From positions 1-64,000 of the forward strand of contig AAVV01000007.1 of NCBI GenBank assembly GCA_000169115.1: DNA of 64,000 nt. The letters run 5' to 3'. The stretch is from a marine gamma proteobacterium HTCC2080 (GTDB lineage Bacteria > Pseudomonadota > Gammaproteobacteria > Pseudomonadales > Halieaceae). Both the position numbers and the translations under genes were made by a program. The notes beneath the pieces are model-generated. The model did not search any database and was not told where the DNA came from. It saw only the letters and a list, made by a program, of their open reading frames with translations. This document shows positions 52,775-62,591 of this stretch, piece by piece; within the stretch, counting starts at the first letter, position 1; each line of letters opens with the position of its first letter.

Positions 52775-53989
52775 CTAGACGCGAAGCGCGTCAAACCCCC
52801 GCTGGCAATCGACTTGCAGGTCTTCGATATGCTCAAGCCCAACAGCAATCCGTATCAGCCCCGGCACAATACCCGCGGCATCGCGTTGCTCTGCTGCGAG
52901 CCGCCCGTGAGTCGTCGTAGCCGGATGTACGATGGTGGTCTTAACGTCACCTAGGTTTGCAGTGAGTGACATCAGCTTTGTTGCGTCGATAAAACGCCAA
53001 GCCGCTTCCTGCCCACCAGGCACCTCAAAAGACAGCACGCCACCAAACCCACTTTGCTGACGACTCGCTAATTCGTGCCCCGGATGTTCCGGTAGTCCAG
53101 CATAGTGAACCCGAGATACGTCTGATCGTTGCTGCAACCAGTGTGCGAGCTTATTAGCGTTCTCGCAGTGCGCGCGCATACGAAGACTCAGGGTCTCAAG
53201 GCCCTTTAAAAAAACCCAGGCATTAAACGGACTCATCGAAGGGCCACAGGTGCGAATAAAATTAGTGACCTCTGCCATATCCTCAGCTGACCCTACAGCC
53301 GCACCACCCAACATGCGCCCCTGACCATCGAGGTACTTCGTCGCAGAATGGATAACAATATCTGCACCGAGCTCAAGGGGCTTTTGCAATGCCGGTGTGC
53401 AAAAACAATTGTCAACGACCAGACGAGCCCCGGAAGCTTTAGCGATCTCCGCCAGAGCAGCAATATCGGCAACCTCGCAAATAGGATTAGAAGGTGTTTC
53501 ACAGTAAAACAGCCGAGTCTTGGCAGTTGCTGCGGCACGCCATGCTGCTAGGTCTCCTAGAGGCACAAAAGATACCGAGACCCCCATACGCGGTAGGTAC
53601 TTATCAAACAGCCCCACCGTGCTGCCGAAAACATCTCGCGAACAGACAACATGATCACCGTGCCTAAGAAATGCCATACAGGTTGCTAAAATAGCAGACA
53701 TGCCTGATGCAGTTCCCACTGCAGATTCCGCATTTTCCAGAGCCGCTAGCCGCTCTTCAAATACACGAACCGTTGGGTTGGTGTAGCGGGAATAAACGTT
53801 GCCGCTGGACGCACCACTGAATCGGGCTGCAGCATCCGCTGCGCTATCAAAAACATAGCTTGATGTGGTGAATATGGGCTCGCCATGTTCGCCCTCGCCG
53901 CTGCGCGCGATGCCCGCTCGAATACCCAGTGTCTCCGCATGAGCATCCCGCAGAAAATCGGGCAAGGCATTTTCGTCGTCTGGGGTCAC
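52775..53989 (-). CDS. metZ: O-succinylhomoserine sulfhydrylase
   Basis: PLP enzyme of 404 residues making homocysteine directly from O-succinylhomoserine and sulfide in methionine synthesis. Cys/Met-metabolism signatures: TTSSYVFDSAADAAARF, YSRYTNPTVRVFEERLAALE, and the PLP Lys in HSATKYLDGQGR. It follows purF by 42 bp, and purF-metZ adjacency is standard in pseudomonad-type gammaproteobacteria, which favours MetZ over MetB or a methionine gamma-lyase. Confidence 0.93.
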   Translation of the reverse strand: MTPDDENALPDFLRDAHAETLGIRAGIARSGEGEHGEPIFTTSSYVFDSAADAAARFSGASSGNVYSRYTNPTVRVFEERLAALENAESAVGTASGMSAILATCMAFLRHGDHVVCSRDVFGSTVGLFDKYLPRMGVSVSFVPLGDLAAWRAAATAKTRLFYCETPSNPICEVADIAALAEIAKASGARLVVDNCFCTPALQKPLELGADIVIHSATKYLDGQGRMLGGAAVGSAEDMAEVTNFIRTCGPSMSPFNAWVFLKGLETLSLRMRAHCENANKLAHWLQQRSDVSRVHYAGLPEHPGHELASRQQSGFGGVLSFEVPGGQEAAWRFIDATKLMSLTANLGDVKTTIVHPATTTHGRLAAEQRDAAGIVPGLIRIAVGLEHIEDLQVDCQRGFDALRV

Positions 53990-54031
53990 CGCGCTGCTGC
54001 GCCTATAACCACGTTACGCTCGGCGCTTGCT

Positions 54032-55549
54032 TCAGACATCATTATGTAGACCCACGACCGCGCCGTCCTGAGAAGCCGCGATTCGCATCTCAGAGCCCTC
54101 AGAGCGCGCAGCCTCAATCGTATTAAGGTATTGCTCATCGATTTTACCTGCCTTGTAACAGCCATCGAATACCGAGCATTCAAAGTCTTCAATGGCTTCG
54201 TTCCCTTCGTGAGAACAGGCTAGCAAATCCTCTAAATCCTGATAAACCAACCAGTCGGCTCCGATCAATTCAGCAATTTCAGCTTCGGTACGATTGTGAG
54301 CGATAAGTTCGCTAGCCGCTGGCATATCGATACCGTAAACATTAGGAAATCTAATGGCAGGCGCTGCTGACGCAAAATATACGTTTTTGGCACCGGCGTC
54401 CCGGGCCATTTGTATAATTTGGCCACAGGTTGTGCCACGAACAATTGAGTCATCAACCAACATCACATTCTTTCCCGCAAACTCCAAGGGCACGGGATTT
54501 AGTTTTTGTCGAACTGATTTTTTTCGCTGACTTTGACCTGGCATAATAAAAGTTCGACCGATGTAGCGATTCTTCATAAACCCCTCACGAAACTTTACGC
54601 CAAGCTCATGGGCGAGGGATTGACCAGCAACTCGACTCGTATCCGGTATTGGAATCACAACATCTATGTCATGGTCAGGGCGCAACCTAAGGACTTTACG
54701 GGCTAATCGCTCCCCCTGCCGCATTCGCGTTTTATACACCGAAACACCATCGATTAGTGAATCAGGTCGTGCGAAATAAACATGCTCAAAAATGCAGGGC
54801 ATCAACTTGGTAACTTCTGAACATTGTCTGCGAATTAAGGTTCCTGATGCGGAAATAAAGATACCCTCACCAGGAGCGACGTCGCCCACAAGTCGGAACC
54901 CAAGAACGTCTAACGCGACGCTTTCTGAAGCCACCATGTACTCCGGCTCTAGGCCCTCGCGCTCTCGAACACCGATGACTAATGGGCGAATTCCAAAGGG
55001 ATCGCGGAAAGCAACTAGGCCAAGATTAGCAATCATTGCTACCGCTGCGTAGCCGCCCTCACAACGCTCGTGCATGGCCGAAATCGCGGCAAAAATATCG
55101 TCGGCATCGGGGAATAACTTACCCAGCCGCTGTATTTCGTGGGCAAAGACATTAAGCAGCACCTCTGAGTCAGAATCAGTATTGAGATGCCGACGGTCAC
55201 TTTCAAAAATCTCTGCGCTCAACTGGGCCGCATTGGTGAGATTGCCATTGTGTGCGAGTGCGATGCCATGAGGCGAGTTCACATAAAACGGCTGAGCAAG
55301 CGCCGTCCCCGAACTACCTTGTGTCGGGTAGCGAACATGTCCAATACCAAATGCGCCTAGAAGACGAGACATATGCTGTGTACGAAACACATCCTTAACG
55401 AGTCCCTCCCCTTTACGCTGCAGAAACTTCCCCTGGTAGCAGGTCATGATACCAGCGGCATCCTGACCTCGGTGTTGAAGCATCGTTAGGGCATCATAGA
55501 TTTCCGCCGCGACGTCGTTACCGCCGACGATACCTACCAATCCACACAT
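54032..55549 (-). CDS. purF: Amidophosphoribosyltransferase
   Basis: First committed enzyme of purine synthesis, 505 residues. Class II glutamine amidotransferase domain with the nucleophile Cys2 exposed after Met removal (MCGLVGIVGG), then a phosphoribosyltransferase domain with the PRPP loop VMLVDDSIVRGTT. No inserted propeptide or Fe-S cysteines, as in proteobacterial PurF. cvpA lies 15 bp upstream, the usual cvpA-purF pair. Confidence 0.97.
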   Translation of the reverse strand: MCGLVGIVGGNDVAAEIYDALTMLQHRGQDAAGIMTCYQGKFLQRKGEGLVKDVFRTQHMSRLLGAFGIGHVRYPTQGSSGTALAQPFYVNSPHGIALAHNGNLTNAAQLSAEIFESDRRHLNTDSDSEVLLNVFAHEIQRLGKLFPDADDIFAAISAMHERCEGGYAAVAMIANLGLVAFRDPFGIRPLVIGVREREGLEPEYMVASESVALDVLGFRLVGDVAPGEGIFISASGTLIRRQCSEVTKLMPCIFEHVYFARPDSLIDGVSVYKTRMRQGERLARKVLRLRPDHDIDVVIPIPDTSRVAGQSLAHELGVKFREGFMKNRYIGRTFIMPGQSQRKKSVRQKLNPVPLEFAGKNVMLVDDSIVRGTTCGQIIQMARDAGAKNVYFASAAPAIRFPNVYGIDMPAASELIAHNRTEAEIAELIGADWLVYQDLEDLLACSHEGNEAIEDFECSVFDGCYKAGKIDEQYLNTIEAARSEGSEMRIAASQDGAVVGLHNDV

Positions 55550-55564
55550 GGATATGTCTCCGAA

Positions 55565-56134
55565 TCAGATCATTTCAGCAGATTCAAGGGTTTCCTCGAT
55601 CTGCTCAACAGGTTCAGCTTTTAAAAGTTCAGCGGTGTGCCCACCTAGCTCAGTTGAAATCTCATCAATGGTCGGCATGAGTGCAGAACGATTGACTAGG
55701 TCTTGTTCTGAGTTAGGGACCACTGAGCGCAGTACAAAGGTCGCGACGATTACAAACACGACGCCCCTCAACAATCCAAATACGCCGCCGAGAATACGAT
55801 TTCCTAGATTGAAGCCCGGTTGACGCATCTGCCGCGCCATTAAACGTCCCAAAACGCTAAAGATTGCCAACACACCCACAAATATCAGCGCCCAGCCCAT
55901 CAGATAACGTAACGTCTCACTGTCTGTGATTACGGTCAGGGAGTTCGCCAGTGATTGCGCCAGCAGATTGGCCCCGATAAACGCACACAACCAACCAGCC
56001 AAGGAAAGGATTTCACGACCGAACCCTCGATATAGACCCACTAAAAGAGAAATGAATAAAACGAGTGCGATAAACCAGTCAAAACCGTTAAAACCGGAAG
56101 TCGCGCCATTAAGTTGCTGTTCAATTTCATTCAT
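55565..56134 (-). CDS. cvpA: CvpA-family inner-membrane protein
   Basis: Membrane protein of 189 residues with four predicted transmembrane helices in the first 130 (starting FNGFDWFIALVLFISLLVGL, then GREILSLAGWLCAFIGANL). The C-terminal tail is cytosolic and acidic. CvpA is needed for colicin V production and envelope or bile resistance in enterics; its molecular activity is unclear. The start overlaps the SPOR-domain gene by 4 bp. Confidence 0.92.
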   Translation of the reverse strand: MNEIEQQLNGATSGFNGFDWFIALVLFISLLVGLYRGFGREILSLAGWLCAFIGANLLAQSLANSLTVITDSETLRYLMGWALIFVGVLAIFSVLGRLMARQMRQPGFNLGNRILGGVFGLLRGVVFVIVATFVLRSVVPNSEQDLVNRSALMPTIDEISTELGGHTAELLKAEPVEQIEETLESAEMI

Positions 56135-56745
56135 AAGGGTTGCTGATACCTCACGATCATGGATTCAACCTTCAGCACGCGGTCAACCTCTAACTTTATA
56201 GATGCAAAGCTCTTTTTTTCAAACTTCGGACCAATCTGGATGCGCCACTGCGCTGATGCTCCATTAGCGACCCTTACCTGAAAAGCCGGATAACCCTTAT
56301 CAATGAGTTGCTCAACCAGAGTCCCTGCTCGAAGTTCTGAGCTGACCGTCGCGACCTGCAGCACCCAAGCCTGAGGATATCCAGATGCATCAAGCAATGG
56401 GGTGACTGGCGCTTCTTCACGGAGCTCAAGCTGCTCAACTGAATCTACGTCGCTCAATTCGGAAAGATTAGGAGCAGACTCGCCATCCTCCAAACGAGTC
56501 ATTTCATCCGCTCGCATTTGAGACTCACGATCAACTTCTGGGGGGTTTACAACGTCACGAACTTTCGCTTCGGGAGACTGAGGTTTTGCGATGGGCGAGG
56601 TGTCAACACGGGGGCGTTCTGGCGTCGGCCGCAACTCAATGGGCTGCTGTTCGATAGGCTCAACGAAAACAATGGGCCAGAAAACCACACACAGGGCTAT
56701 TAGGACCAAAGCACCAACCGTGCGCTGACGAAGAATGGGGTTCAT
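56131..56745 (-). CDS. SPOR-domain protein (DedD-like)
   Basis: Bitopic inner-membrane protein of 204 residues: a single N-terminal helix (TVGALVLIALCVVFWPIVFV), a proline- and glutamate-rich periplasmic linker, and a C-terminal SPOR domain from about residue 125 (WVLQVATVSSELRAGTLVEQLIDKGYPAFQVRV). SPOR domains bind denuded septal peptidoglycan, so a cell-division role like DedD is likely. The folC-dedD-cvpA-purF order is conserved in many gammaproteobacteria. Confidence 0.9.
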   Translation of the reverse strand: MNPILRQRTVGALVLIALCVVFWPIVFVEPIEQQPIELRPTPERPRVDTSPIAKPQSPEAKVRDVVNPPEVDRESQMRADEMTRLEDGESAPNLSELSDVDSVEQLELREEAPVTPLLDASGYPQAWVLQVATVSSELRAGTLVEQLIDKGYPAFQVRVANGASAQWRIQIGPKFEKKSFASIKLEVDRVLKVESMIVRYQQPL

Positions 56746-58029
56746 TCAGTCGAAGGTCTCCTGACCAGTAATAGCCAGCTGCTGTAGGCAGGCTAGCTGT
56801 GCACCAACTGTCACAAATGATCCGAATACCACAATGCGATCTCCGGGCTTAGAAACGTTCTCGATACCATTAAAGGCCGACTCGGGCGTAGGATAACACT
56901 GCACCGTTGCCTTCGGTGAGATCCTTTTAATCAGCTGTGCCAGATCCGCAGGATTTGCTGCCCGCGCAATGCCTTCGTGAGCGGGAAGATGCCAGCTCGA
57001 GATACCCTCTGAAATGAGCTCGATCATAGCGCGCAGGGGTTTATCAGCCATGGCACCAAAAATAGCGTGGGTCTGTACCCCACCAGTTTTTTCGGCTATC
57101 GCGGCCGCCAATCGCGCGACGGACTCACAATTATGTGCCACGTCTAGCCACCAAAGCCGATCCATTGCCACGAGCTGTTGCTGACGTCCAGGAACAGACA
57201 ATGCCAGAAAGGCTTTATCTATACAGTCTTGGTCAGGAGTGACATTTAATTTCATCGCTGCAACAACAGCTGCACCAAGGTTACTCGTTTGCAAACCCGG
57301 TACAGTAGGCAGAAGTCGTTGAGTGCCATCAGGCAAGGTCAACATCTGCTCGGAGATCAGCCAGTCACGATCTAACGCCGCTACATTAGCACCCAGAGCT
57401 TCCAGGGTGGGGAGTAGTGTTAATGGCAAATCACTCTCAGCAACGACTGCAGGCTTGCCCAAACGAGCCACCCCGGCCTTTTCAATAGCAATGAGATCTC
57501 GCGTATCCCCAAGCCATTCAGTATGGTCAATGCCAATACTCGTGATAACGCAGGCATCAGCGTCAACCATATTAACCGCGTCGAGCCGCCCTCCTAGCCC
57601 AACTTCCAATATCTGGACCGCAACGCCCTTTTCTTGAAACAAAAGTAAGGCCGCCAAAGTGGCAAACTCAAAGTAGCTGAGGGAGATAGCCGCCCTGCGC
57701 TCTTCAATCAGCGCAAATGCCCCCATGATTTCAGCATCGCTCGCTGGAATGCCATTAATGGTGATTCGCTCATTGAAGGTCAGCAGGTGTGGTGAGGTGT
57801 AGCAGCCGACGGAAAGCCCCTTTTGACGTAGAAGCGCCGAAAGAGCACTGACGCAACTTCCCTTTCCATTAGTACCGGCGACAGTGACCGTACGACACCC
57901 CGCAGGCAAGAGACCCAGTTGGTGTGCCACAGTTTTGACTCGGGTTAACTCAAGATCGATTTTCTGCGGATGCAGTGTTTCAAGATGAGTCAGCCAGGCA
58001 TCCAGTGTTTCGGCGCCAGCCAGTGCCAT
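56746..58029 (-). CDS. folC: Bifunctional folylpolyglutamate/dihydrofolate synthase
   Basis: Mur-ligase-fold enzyme of 427 residues that joins glutamate to dihydropteroate and lengthens folate polyglutamates. It shows the ATP loop VTVAGTNGKGSCVSAL (about 47-62), SPHLLTFNERITING, and the carbamylated-Lys/Mg region EVGLGGRLDAVN. The stop is immediately followed by the SPOR gene start. It lies 5 bp after accD. Confidence 0.96.
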   Translation of the reverse strand: MALAGAETLDAWLTHLETLHPQKIDLELTRVKTVAHQLGLLPAGCRTVTVAGTNGKGSCVSALSALLRQKGLSVGCYTSPHLLTFNERITINGIPASDAEIMGAFALIEERRAAISLSYFEFATLAALLLFQEKGVAVQILEVGLGGRLDAVNMVDADACVITSIGIDHTEWLGDTRDLIAIEKAGVARLGKPAVVAESDLPLTLLPTLEALGANVAALDRDWLISEQMLTLPDGTQRLLPTVPGLQTSNLGAAVVAAMKLNVTPDQDCIDKAFLALSVPGRQQQLVAMDRLWWLDVAHNCESVARLAAAIAEKTGGVQTHAIFGAMADKPLRAMIELISEGISSWHLPAHEGIARAANPADLAQLIKRISPKATVQCYPTPESAFNGIENVSKPGDRIVVFGSFVTVGAQLACLQQLAITGQETFD

Positions 58030-58034
58030 GGAAG

Positions 58035-58940
58035 TTATTCGACAGGTTCAGAATAAGGAGCCGTAATATCCTCTTGACTGCCCTCCTGACCTGCCAGCTT
58101 AGAAAGGATGCGGCCTAGGGTGTCGCGCATGTCGGCGCGGTGCACAATCATATCGATCGCACCGTGCTCAAGCAAAAATTCACTGCGCTGGAAGCCTTTG
58201 GGCAGCTTTTGACGAATAGTTTGCTCAATAATATTAGGGCCAGCAAATCCGGCTCGGGCATCGGGTTCAGCGACATTAACATCACCTAAAAGCGCAAGAG
58301 ACGCTGAAACCCCACCATAAATCGGATCTGTCATCACCGAAATAAAGGGCAGCCCACTGAGCTTGAGGCGCTCGAGTACTGCAGAGGTTTTAGCCATTTG
58401 CATGAGGGAGATAAGAGCTTCTTGCATTCTAGCTCCGCCGGAGGCCGCAAAGCACACCAAAGGCAAGCCGTTATTTAACGCATGAGTTGCAGACCGCGTA
58501 AATTTCTCGCCAACGGCGTATCCCATGGATCCACCGTGAAAGTTAAACTCAAAGGCAACAGTGACAAGATCCAAACCGTGCAGCCGCCCTTGCATAGCAA
58601 TCAGTGCGTCGCGTTCTCCGGTGCTTTTTTGAGCAGCGGTCAAGCGATCACGATATTTCCTTTTGTCTTTGAACTTGAGTCTGTCGATGGGTTCAATATC
58701 AGAAAACAGCTCTTGACGACCGTCTTCATCTAGAAAGATGTCCAGCCTTCTTCGAGCGCCCACCCGCATGTGATGGTCACACTTGGGGCAGACCTCCAGA
58801 TTGCGGTCTAAGTCTGGCCAATAAAGCACTGCGTCGCACTTGATGCACTTTTTCCAGAGCCCCTCTGGCACGTTGACGCGCTTTTGTTCGGCCTCGTCCT
58901 TGCGAACGCCGGAAGGCAGAATTTTGTCAATCCAACTCAT
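58035..58940 (-). CDS. accD: Acetyl-CoA carboxylase carboxyltransferase, beta subunit
   Basis: Makes malonyl-CoA together with AccA and biotinylated AccB. About 301 residues, with the zinc ribbon (CIKC and CPKC, about residues 34-60) and the carboxyltransferase core ([34 protein letters not shown]). ATG 58940 (MSWIDKILP) has GGAG 6 bp upstream and is preferred to an in-frame TTG four codons earlier. The trpFBA-accD-folC order is typical of this lineage. Confidence 0.97.
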   Translation of the reverse strand: MSWIDKILPSGVRKDEAEQKRVNVPEGLWKKCIKCDAVLYWPDLDRNLEVCPKCDHHMRVGARRRLDIFLDEDGRQELFSDIEPIDRLKFKDKRKYRDRLTAAQKSTGERDALIAMQGRLHGLDLVTVAFEFNFHGGSMGYAVGEKFTRSATHALNNGLPLVCFAASGGARMQEALISLMQMAKTSAVLERLKLSGLPFISVMTDPIYGGVSASLALLGDVNVAEPDARAGFAGPNIIEQTIRQKLPKGFQRSEFLLEHGAIDMIVHRADMRDTLGRILSKLAGQEGSQEDITAPYSEPVE

Positions 58941-59005
58941 ATCGGACTCCAATCAGCTAACCCTGGATATTATAACCCTTCGCTAGCCACCAGTAATGGA
59001 CACAA

Positions 59006-59821
59006 TTACATATTATCAATGCCAGTGCGGATAGACCCTAGGAGCGCTACTGCCTTGTTAACACCATCATTGAGGGATCCACCCGCCTCTAAAGCACCCG
59101 CCATAGTATCGATGAGGGCACTTCCCACAACCACACCATCTGCCATAGCTCCCACCGCAGTCGCTGATTCCGCATCTTTAATGCCAAACCCCACACAAAC
59201 AGGGAGTGTCGTCTCTGCACGAATGAGATCGAGATGCATGGAAACATCTGAGCTATCTAAATGCCCCGCGCCCGTTACGCCTTTGACGGCCACATAATAA
59301 ATAAATCCTGAAGCGTTAGCCGTGATCGTGCTTATCCTCGGGGCCGGCGTCGTCGGTGAAATCAAAAAGATATTGTCGATCGCTACCTTTTGTAACTCTA
59401 CATTGAGGGGCCCAACCTCCTCAGGTGGCAAGTCAACAGTGATTAACCCATCCACCCCGGCTGCTGCACACGCCGCGGCAAAATCGGCGTAACCCATTCT
59501 TTCCACCGGATTTGCATAACCCATAATAACCACAGGGGTCGTCTGATCCTCTTGCCGGAATTCAGCCACCATGTCCAACACTTGCGAGAGAGAGACATCA
59601 TTGTCGAGTGCTCGCTCATGACCGCGCTGTATAACCGGCCCCTCTGACATGGGATCAGAGAACGGCACGCCCAATTCGAGGACGTTTGCACCAGCAGCAA
59701 CAAGGCTGTGCAGCATGGGCACCGTTGTAGCCACGGTAGGATCCCCCGCGACAATGTAAGGTATAACAGCCTTGCGCCCCGAGTTACGAAGCGCTTCAAA
59801 ACATGGAGTGAGTCTGCTCAC
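59006..59821 (-). CDS. trpA: Tryptophan synthase alpha chain
   Basis: TIM-barrel subunit of 271 residues that cleaves indole-3-glycerol phosphate to indole, channelled to TrpB. The catalytic Glu is in ANVLELGVPFSDP, the Asp region in GVDGLITVDLPPEE, and the phosphate loop in GFGIKDAESA. It is 21 bp downstream of trpB. No leader peptide or attenuator was seen, and the window holds no trpE, G, D or C. Confidence 0.97.
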   Translation of the reverse strand: MSRLTPCFEALRNSGRKAVIPYIVAGDPTVATTVPMLHSLVAAGANVLELGVPFSDPMSEGPVIQRGHERALDNDVSLSQVLDMVAEFRQEDQTTPVVIMGYANPVERMGYADFAAACAAAGVDGLITVDLPPEEVGPLNVELQKVAIDNIFLISPTTPAPRISTITANASGFIYYVAVKGVTGAGHLDSSDVSMHLDLIRAETTLPVCVGFGIKDAESATAVGAMADGVVVGSALIDTMAGALEAGGSLNDGVNKAVALLGSIRTGIDNM

Positions 59822-59842
59822 GATCTATCCTACTTTTACGGT

Positions 59843-61063
59843 TTAAACTTCGATACCTTCAATTGCCGCGACAGTGAGAATATCTTTATCTCCCCGCCCT
59901 GAAAGATTAACAATGATGTGTTGGTCAGGCGTCATATCCGCAGCTAATTTTTCTGCATAAGCCAGGGCATGCGCCGTTTCTAACGCGGGCATGATGCCCT
60001 CAGTCCTAGTCCAGTGATGAAATGCTGTTAGCGCCTCGTCATCATTTGCCGCAACATAATTGACTCGGCCGATGTCCTTTAACCAACTATGCTCCGGACC
60101 TACACCTGGATAATCGAGGCCTGCGGAGACCGAGTGTGTCTCCATGATCTGGCCATTTTTATCCTGCATGAGATAGGTCCGGTTGCCGTGTAAAACTCCG
60201 GGAGTACCCGCAGAAAGTGGCGCTGCATGCTGTCCTGTTTCGACGCCGTGACCGCCCGCCTCAACCCCGTACATTGCTACTTTTTCATCCCCCAGGAAAG
60301 GATGAAAAAGACCAATCGCATTGGAGCCACCACCAACACACGCCACCAGTGCATCGGGCAGCTTCCCCGTCATTGCGAGGGATTGTCTGCGCGCTTCACG
60401 GCCAATCACACTCTGAAAGTCACGGACCAACATTGGATACGGGTGCGGTCCCGCTACTGTGCCAATAATATAAAACGTATTATCGACATATGTGACCCAG
60501 TCTCGTAGCGCTTCATTCATAGCATCTTTAAGTGTTTTTGAGCCTGACGTTACCGGTATTACTTCAGCCCCTAATAACTTCATTCGATATACATTTAACG
60601 CCTGGCGTTTAATATCCTCTGCACCCATAAACACATGGCATTCCAAGCCGAGACGAGCAGCAACAGTTGCACTAGCCACTCCATGCTGGCCAGCACCTGT
60701 CTCTGCAATAATGCGCTTCTTACCCATGTGCTTGGCCAATAAAGCTTGACCAATCGTGTTGTTTACCTTGTGAGCCCCGGTATGGTTTAGGTCTTCCCGC
60801 TTAAGGAAAATGCGCGCCCCACCAATGGCGTCAGACATACGGCTCGCCTCGTACAGTGGCGAAGGCCTGCCCACATAATGTGCAAGATCTGAGTCAAACT
60901 CCTTCTGAAAGTCAGGATCACAAGACAGATCACGATAAACCAACTCTAAATCTGCCAACGCCGACATCAGGGTTTCCGCAACGAACTTGCCACCGTAGGG
61001 ACCAAAGCGTCCATCGGGATCAGGAACAGAGGCGAACACATCTGGGCTAATCATTTCAGTCAT
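59843..61063 (-). CDS. trpB: Tryptophan synthase beta chain
   Basis: PLP-dependent subunit of 406 residues condensing indole and serine. Visible are [15 protein letters not shown] at the N-terminus, the PLP Lys in [28 protein letters not shown], the phosphate-binding [12 protein letters not shown] and the C-terminal [13 protein letters not shown]. It lies between trpF and trpA in one transcription unit. Confidence 0.98.
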   Translation of the reverse strand: MTEMISPDVFASVPDPDGRFGPYGGKFVAETLMSALADLELVYRDLSCDPDFQKEFDSDLAHYVGRPSPLYEASRMSDAIGGARIFLKREDLNHTGAHKVNNTIGQALLAKHMGKKRIIAETGAGQHGVASATVAARLGLECHVFMGAEDIKRQALNVYRMKLLGAEVIPVTSGSKTLKDAMNEALRDWVTYVDNTFYIIGTVAGPHPYPMLVRDFQSVIGREARRQSLAMTGKLPDALVACVGGGSNAIGLFHPFLGDEKVAMYGVEAGGHGVETGQHAAPLSAGTPGVLHGNRTYLMQDKNGQIMETHSVSAGLDYPGVGPEHSWLKDIGRVNYVAANDDEALTAFHHWTRTEGIMPALETAHALAYAEKLAADMTPDQHIIVNLSGRGDKDILTVAAIEGIEV

Positions 61064-61068
61064 AAAAC

Positions 61069-61695
61069 TTATGCCTCAGCCGCCTCACGAGCGGCATCTA
61101 TAAATTGCTTAATTTTTTCTGGTTGTTTAATGCCCGGCGAGCATTCAACACCACTACTAACGTCAACAGCGCTGGGGCGAACTTTAATAACCGCCTCGGC
61201 AACATTAGCGGGATTGAGCCCTCCCGCCAAAATGATCGGCCTACTTCTTACCGATGGAATAGCATCCCAGTCAAAGCAGTGCCCAGTTCCCCCAAATTGT
61301 CCATTAGTCACCGCATCTAGAAGGAACCCGCGAGCATTAGGGTATTGCGCCATAACTGACTCGAGTTTGCAGCTGTCACCTCCGGGTAGCGCTCTAATGT
61401 AAGGACGCTGCCACTGCTCACAAAACTCAGGACTCTCGCTTCCGTGCCACTGCAAAAGGTTGATCGGCAGTGTCTCTAAAACCCTCGTAACTTGTTCGAC
61501 CGTTGGATCGACCATTAATGCCGTCACAGTAATCAGCGGCGGCAACACTGCACAAATACTAGCGGCGGTATCCAAGGATACCGCGCGTTTACTACCCGAC
61601 CAAAATACCAACCCTATGGCGTTCGCCCCGGCATCTGCCGCGGCCAAAGCATCTATTTCTCGAGTAACACCGCAAATTTTGACCTGAACGGACAC
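61069..61695 (-). CDS. trpF: Phosphoribosylanthranilate isomerase
   Basis: TIM-barrel isomerase of 208 residues in tryptophan synthesis: [24 protein letters not shown] with the catalytic Cys, [12 protein letters not shown], and [15 protein letters not shown] with the phosphate-binding loop; [10 protein letters not shown] completes the site. GTG start. It is 5 bp upstream of trpB and follows the truA remnant. Confidence 0.97.
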   Translation of the reverse strand: MSVQVKICGVTREIDALAAADAGANAIGLVFWSGSKRAVSLDTAASICAVLPPLITVTALMVDPTVEQVTRVLETLPINLLQWHGSESPEFCEQWQRPYIRALPGGDSCKLESVMAQYPNARGFLLDAVTNGQFGGTGHCFDWDAIPSVRSRPIILAGGLNPANVAEAVIKVRPSAVDVSSGVECSPGIKQPEKIKQFIDAAREAAEA

Positions 61696-61747
61696 GTAAT
61701 ATCCCTAGTGCCAAACGACGCGCAAAGTGTAGCAAACCTCGAGTGGC

Positions 61748-62591
61748 TTAACTGCCCCCTAACAACAATGAGTTTGACGCTGAATTTACGGGTAAACCGA
61801 AGTGCTCGGGATAGGTAATTGATTGTAAGTAAAGCCCGCTAGCGCTGGCGGTGTCCCCGCCCAACGTTCGATCTTTTCCCTCCAATAATTGTTCAATCCA
61901 CTCCGGGGGCCGCTGACCACTGCCCACCATTTGTAGCGAACCGACCAAATTGCGGACCATGTGATAGAGAAATGCATTGGCTTCAATATCTAAAATTACA
62001 AAATCTCCAACACGGTTTACGCTAACCCCAAAAATCTGCCGTACTGGGTGTGCTGCCTGACATTGAGCAGCACGAAACGCGCTAAAGTCGTGCTCACCCA
62101 ACAGAATCTGACTAGCATTGTGCATCGCAATGCATCTAGAGGCTGCGACAGTGGCTAACAAGGCCACAGTGATGAGGCGACTGAATAGCACTATTGCTGA
62201 TGATATAGCGGTAATGCCGAGAAGCAGCGCTGAATCGCGCGTGAAAATCACATGACACAGAATGTGCCCACAACACTCGAACCGTTGAAGGAAGGTTTCG
62301 ATTACACCCCATGACCCAAGCTTTTTGGGAGCGACCCACGGGATCATCAAAGTGCACAATCTGAGCGACTCCATGGACGCCGGTGTCAGTTCGTCCAGCA
62401 CAATGAGTACTGACTGGCGTTGCAGCAACCTTACTCAGCGCCTGCTCTAAAGTTTTTTGAACCGTTGCTACCGGAAGGTGCGGCTGCGCCTGCCACCCGC
62501 AAAAACCACCGCCATGGTAGCTAACGCACAATGCAATGCGTGTACCTGAGGGCCAGCTAACCGGGCTAAATGAGGGAAATGGTTCAGTCAA
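61748..62591 (-). pseudogene. truA: tRNA pseudouridine synthase A, interrupted by two single-base losses
   Basis: TruA pseudouridylates U38-40 of tRNAs. The N-terminal part (open to about 62136) has the catalytic Asp in HCAGRTDTGVHG and ends at YRYIISNSAIQSPHHCGLVSHCRSL-stop. The C-terminal part, in another frame, resumes at MHNASQILLGEHDFSAFRAAQCQ and runs to 61748. Between them, in the third frame, reads QPLDALR, which aligns with the conserved PLDAERMH region. Restoring one C in CGCAG and one A in CGATG rebuilds a continuous protein. So two 1-bp deletions lie within about 25 bp, either real or assembly error. The start is uncertain: TTG 62591 overlapping the fimV stop is the best candidate. 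Confidence 0.85.

Noticed and set aside
59006-61695. Possible functional link between trpFBA and the indole/anthranilate catabolic genes.
   Set aside because: trpFBA belong to the conserved fimV-to-purF housekeeping block found without any catabolic island, and no MarR-type operator was seen near them.
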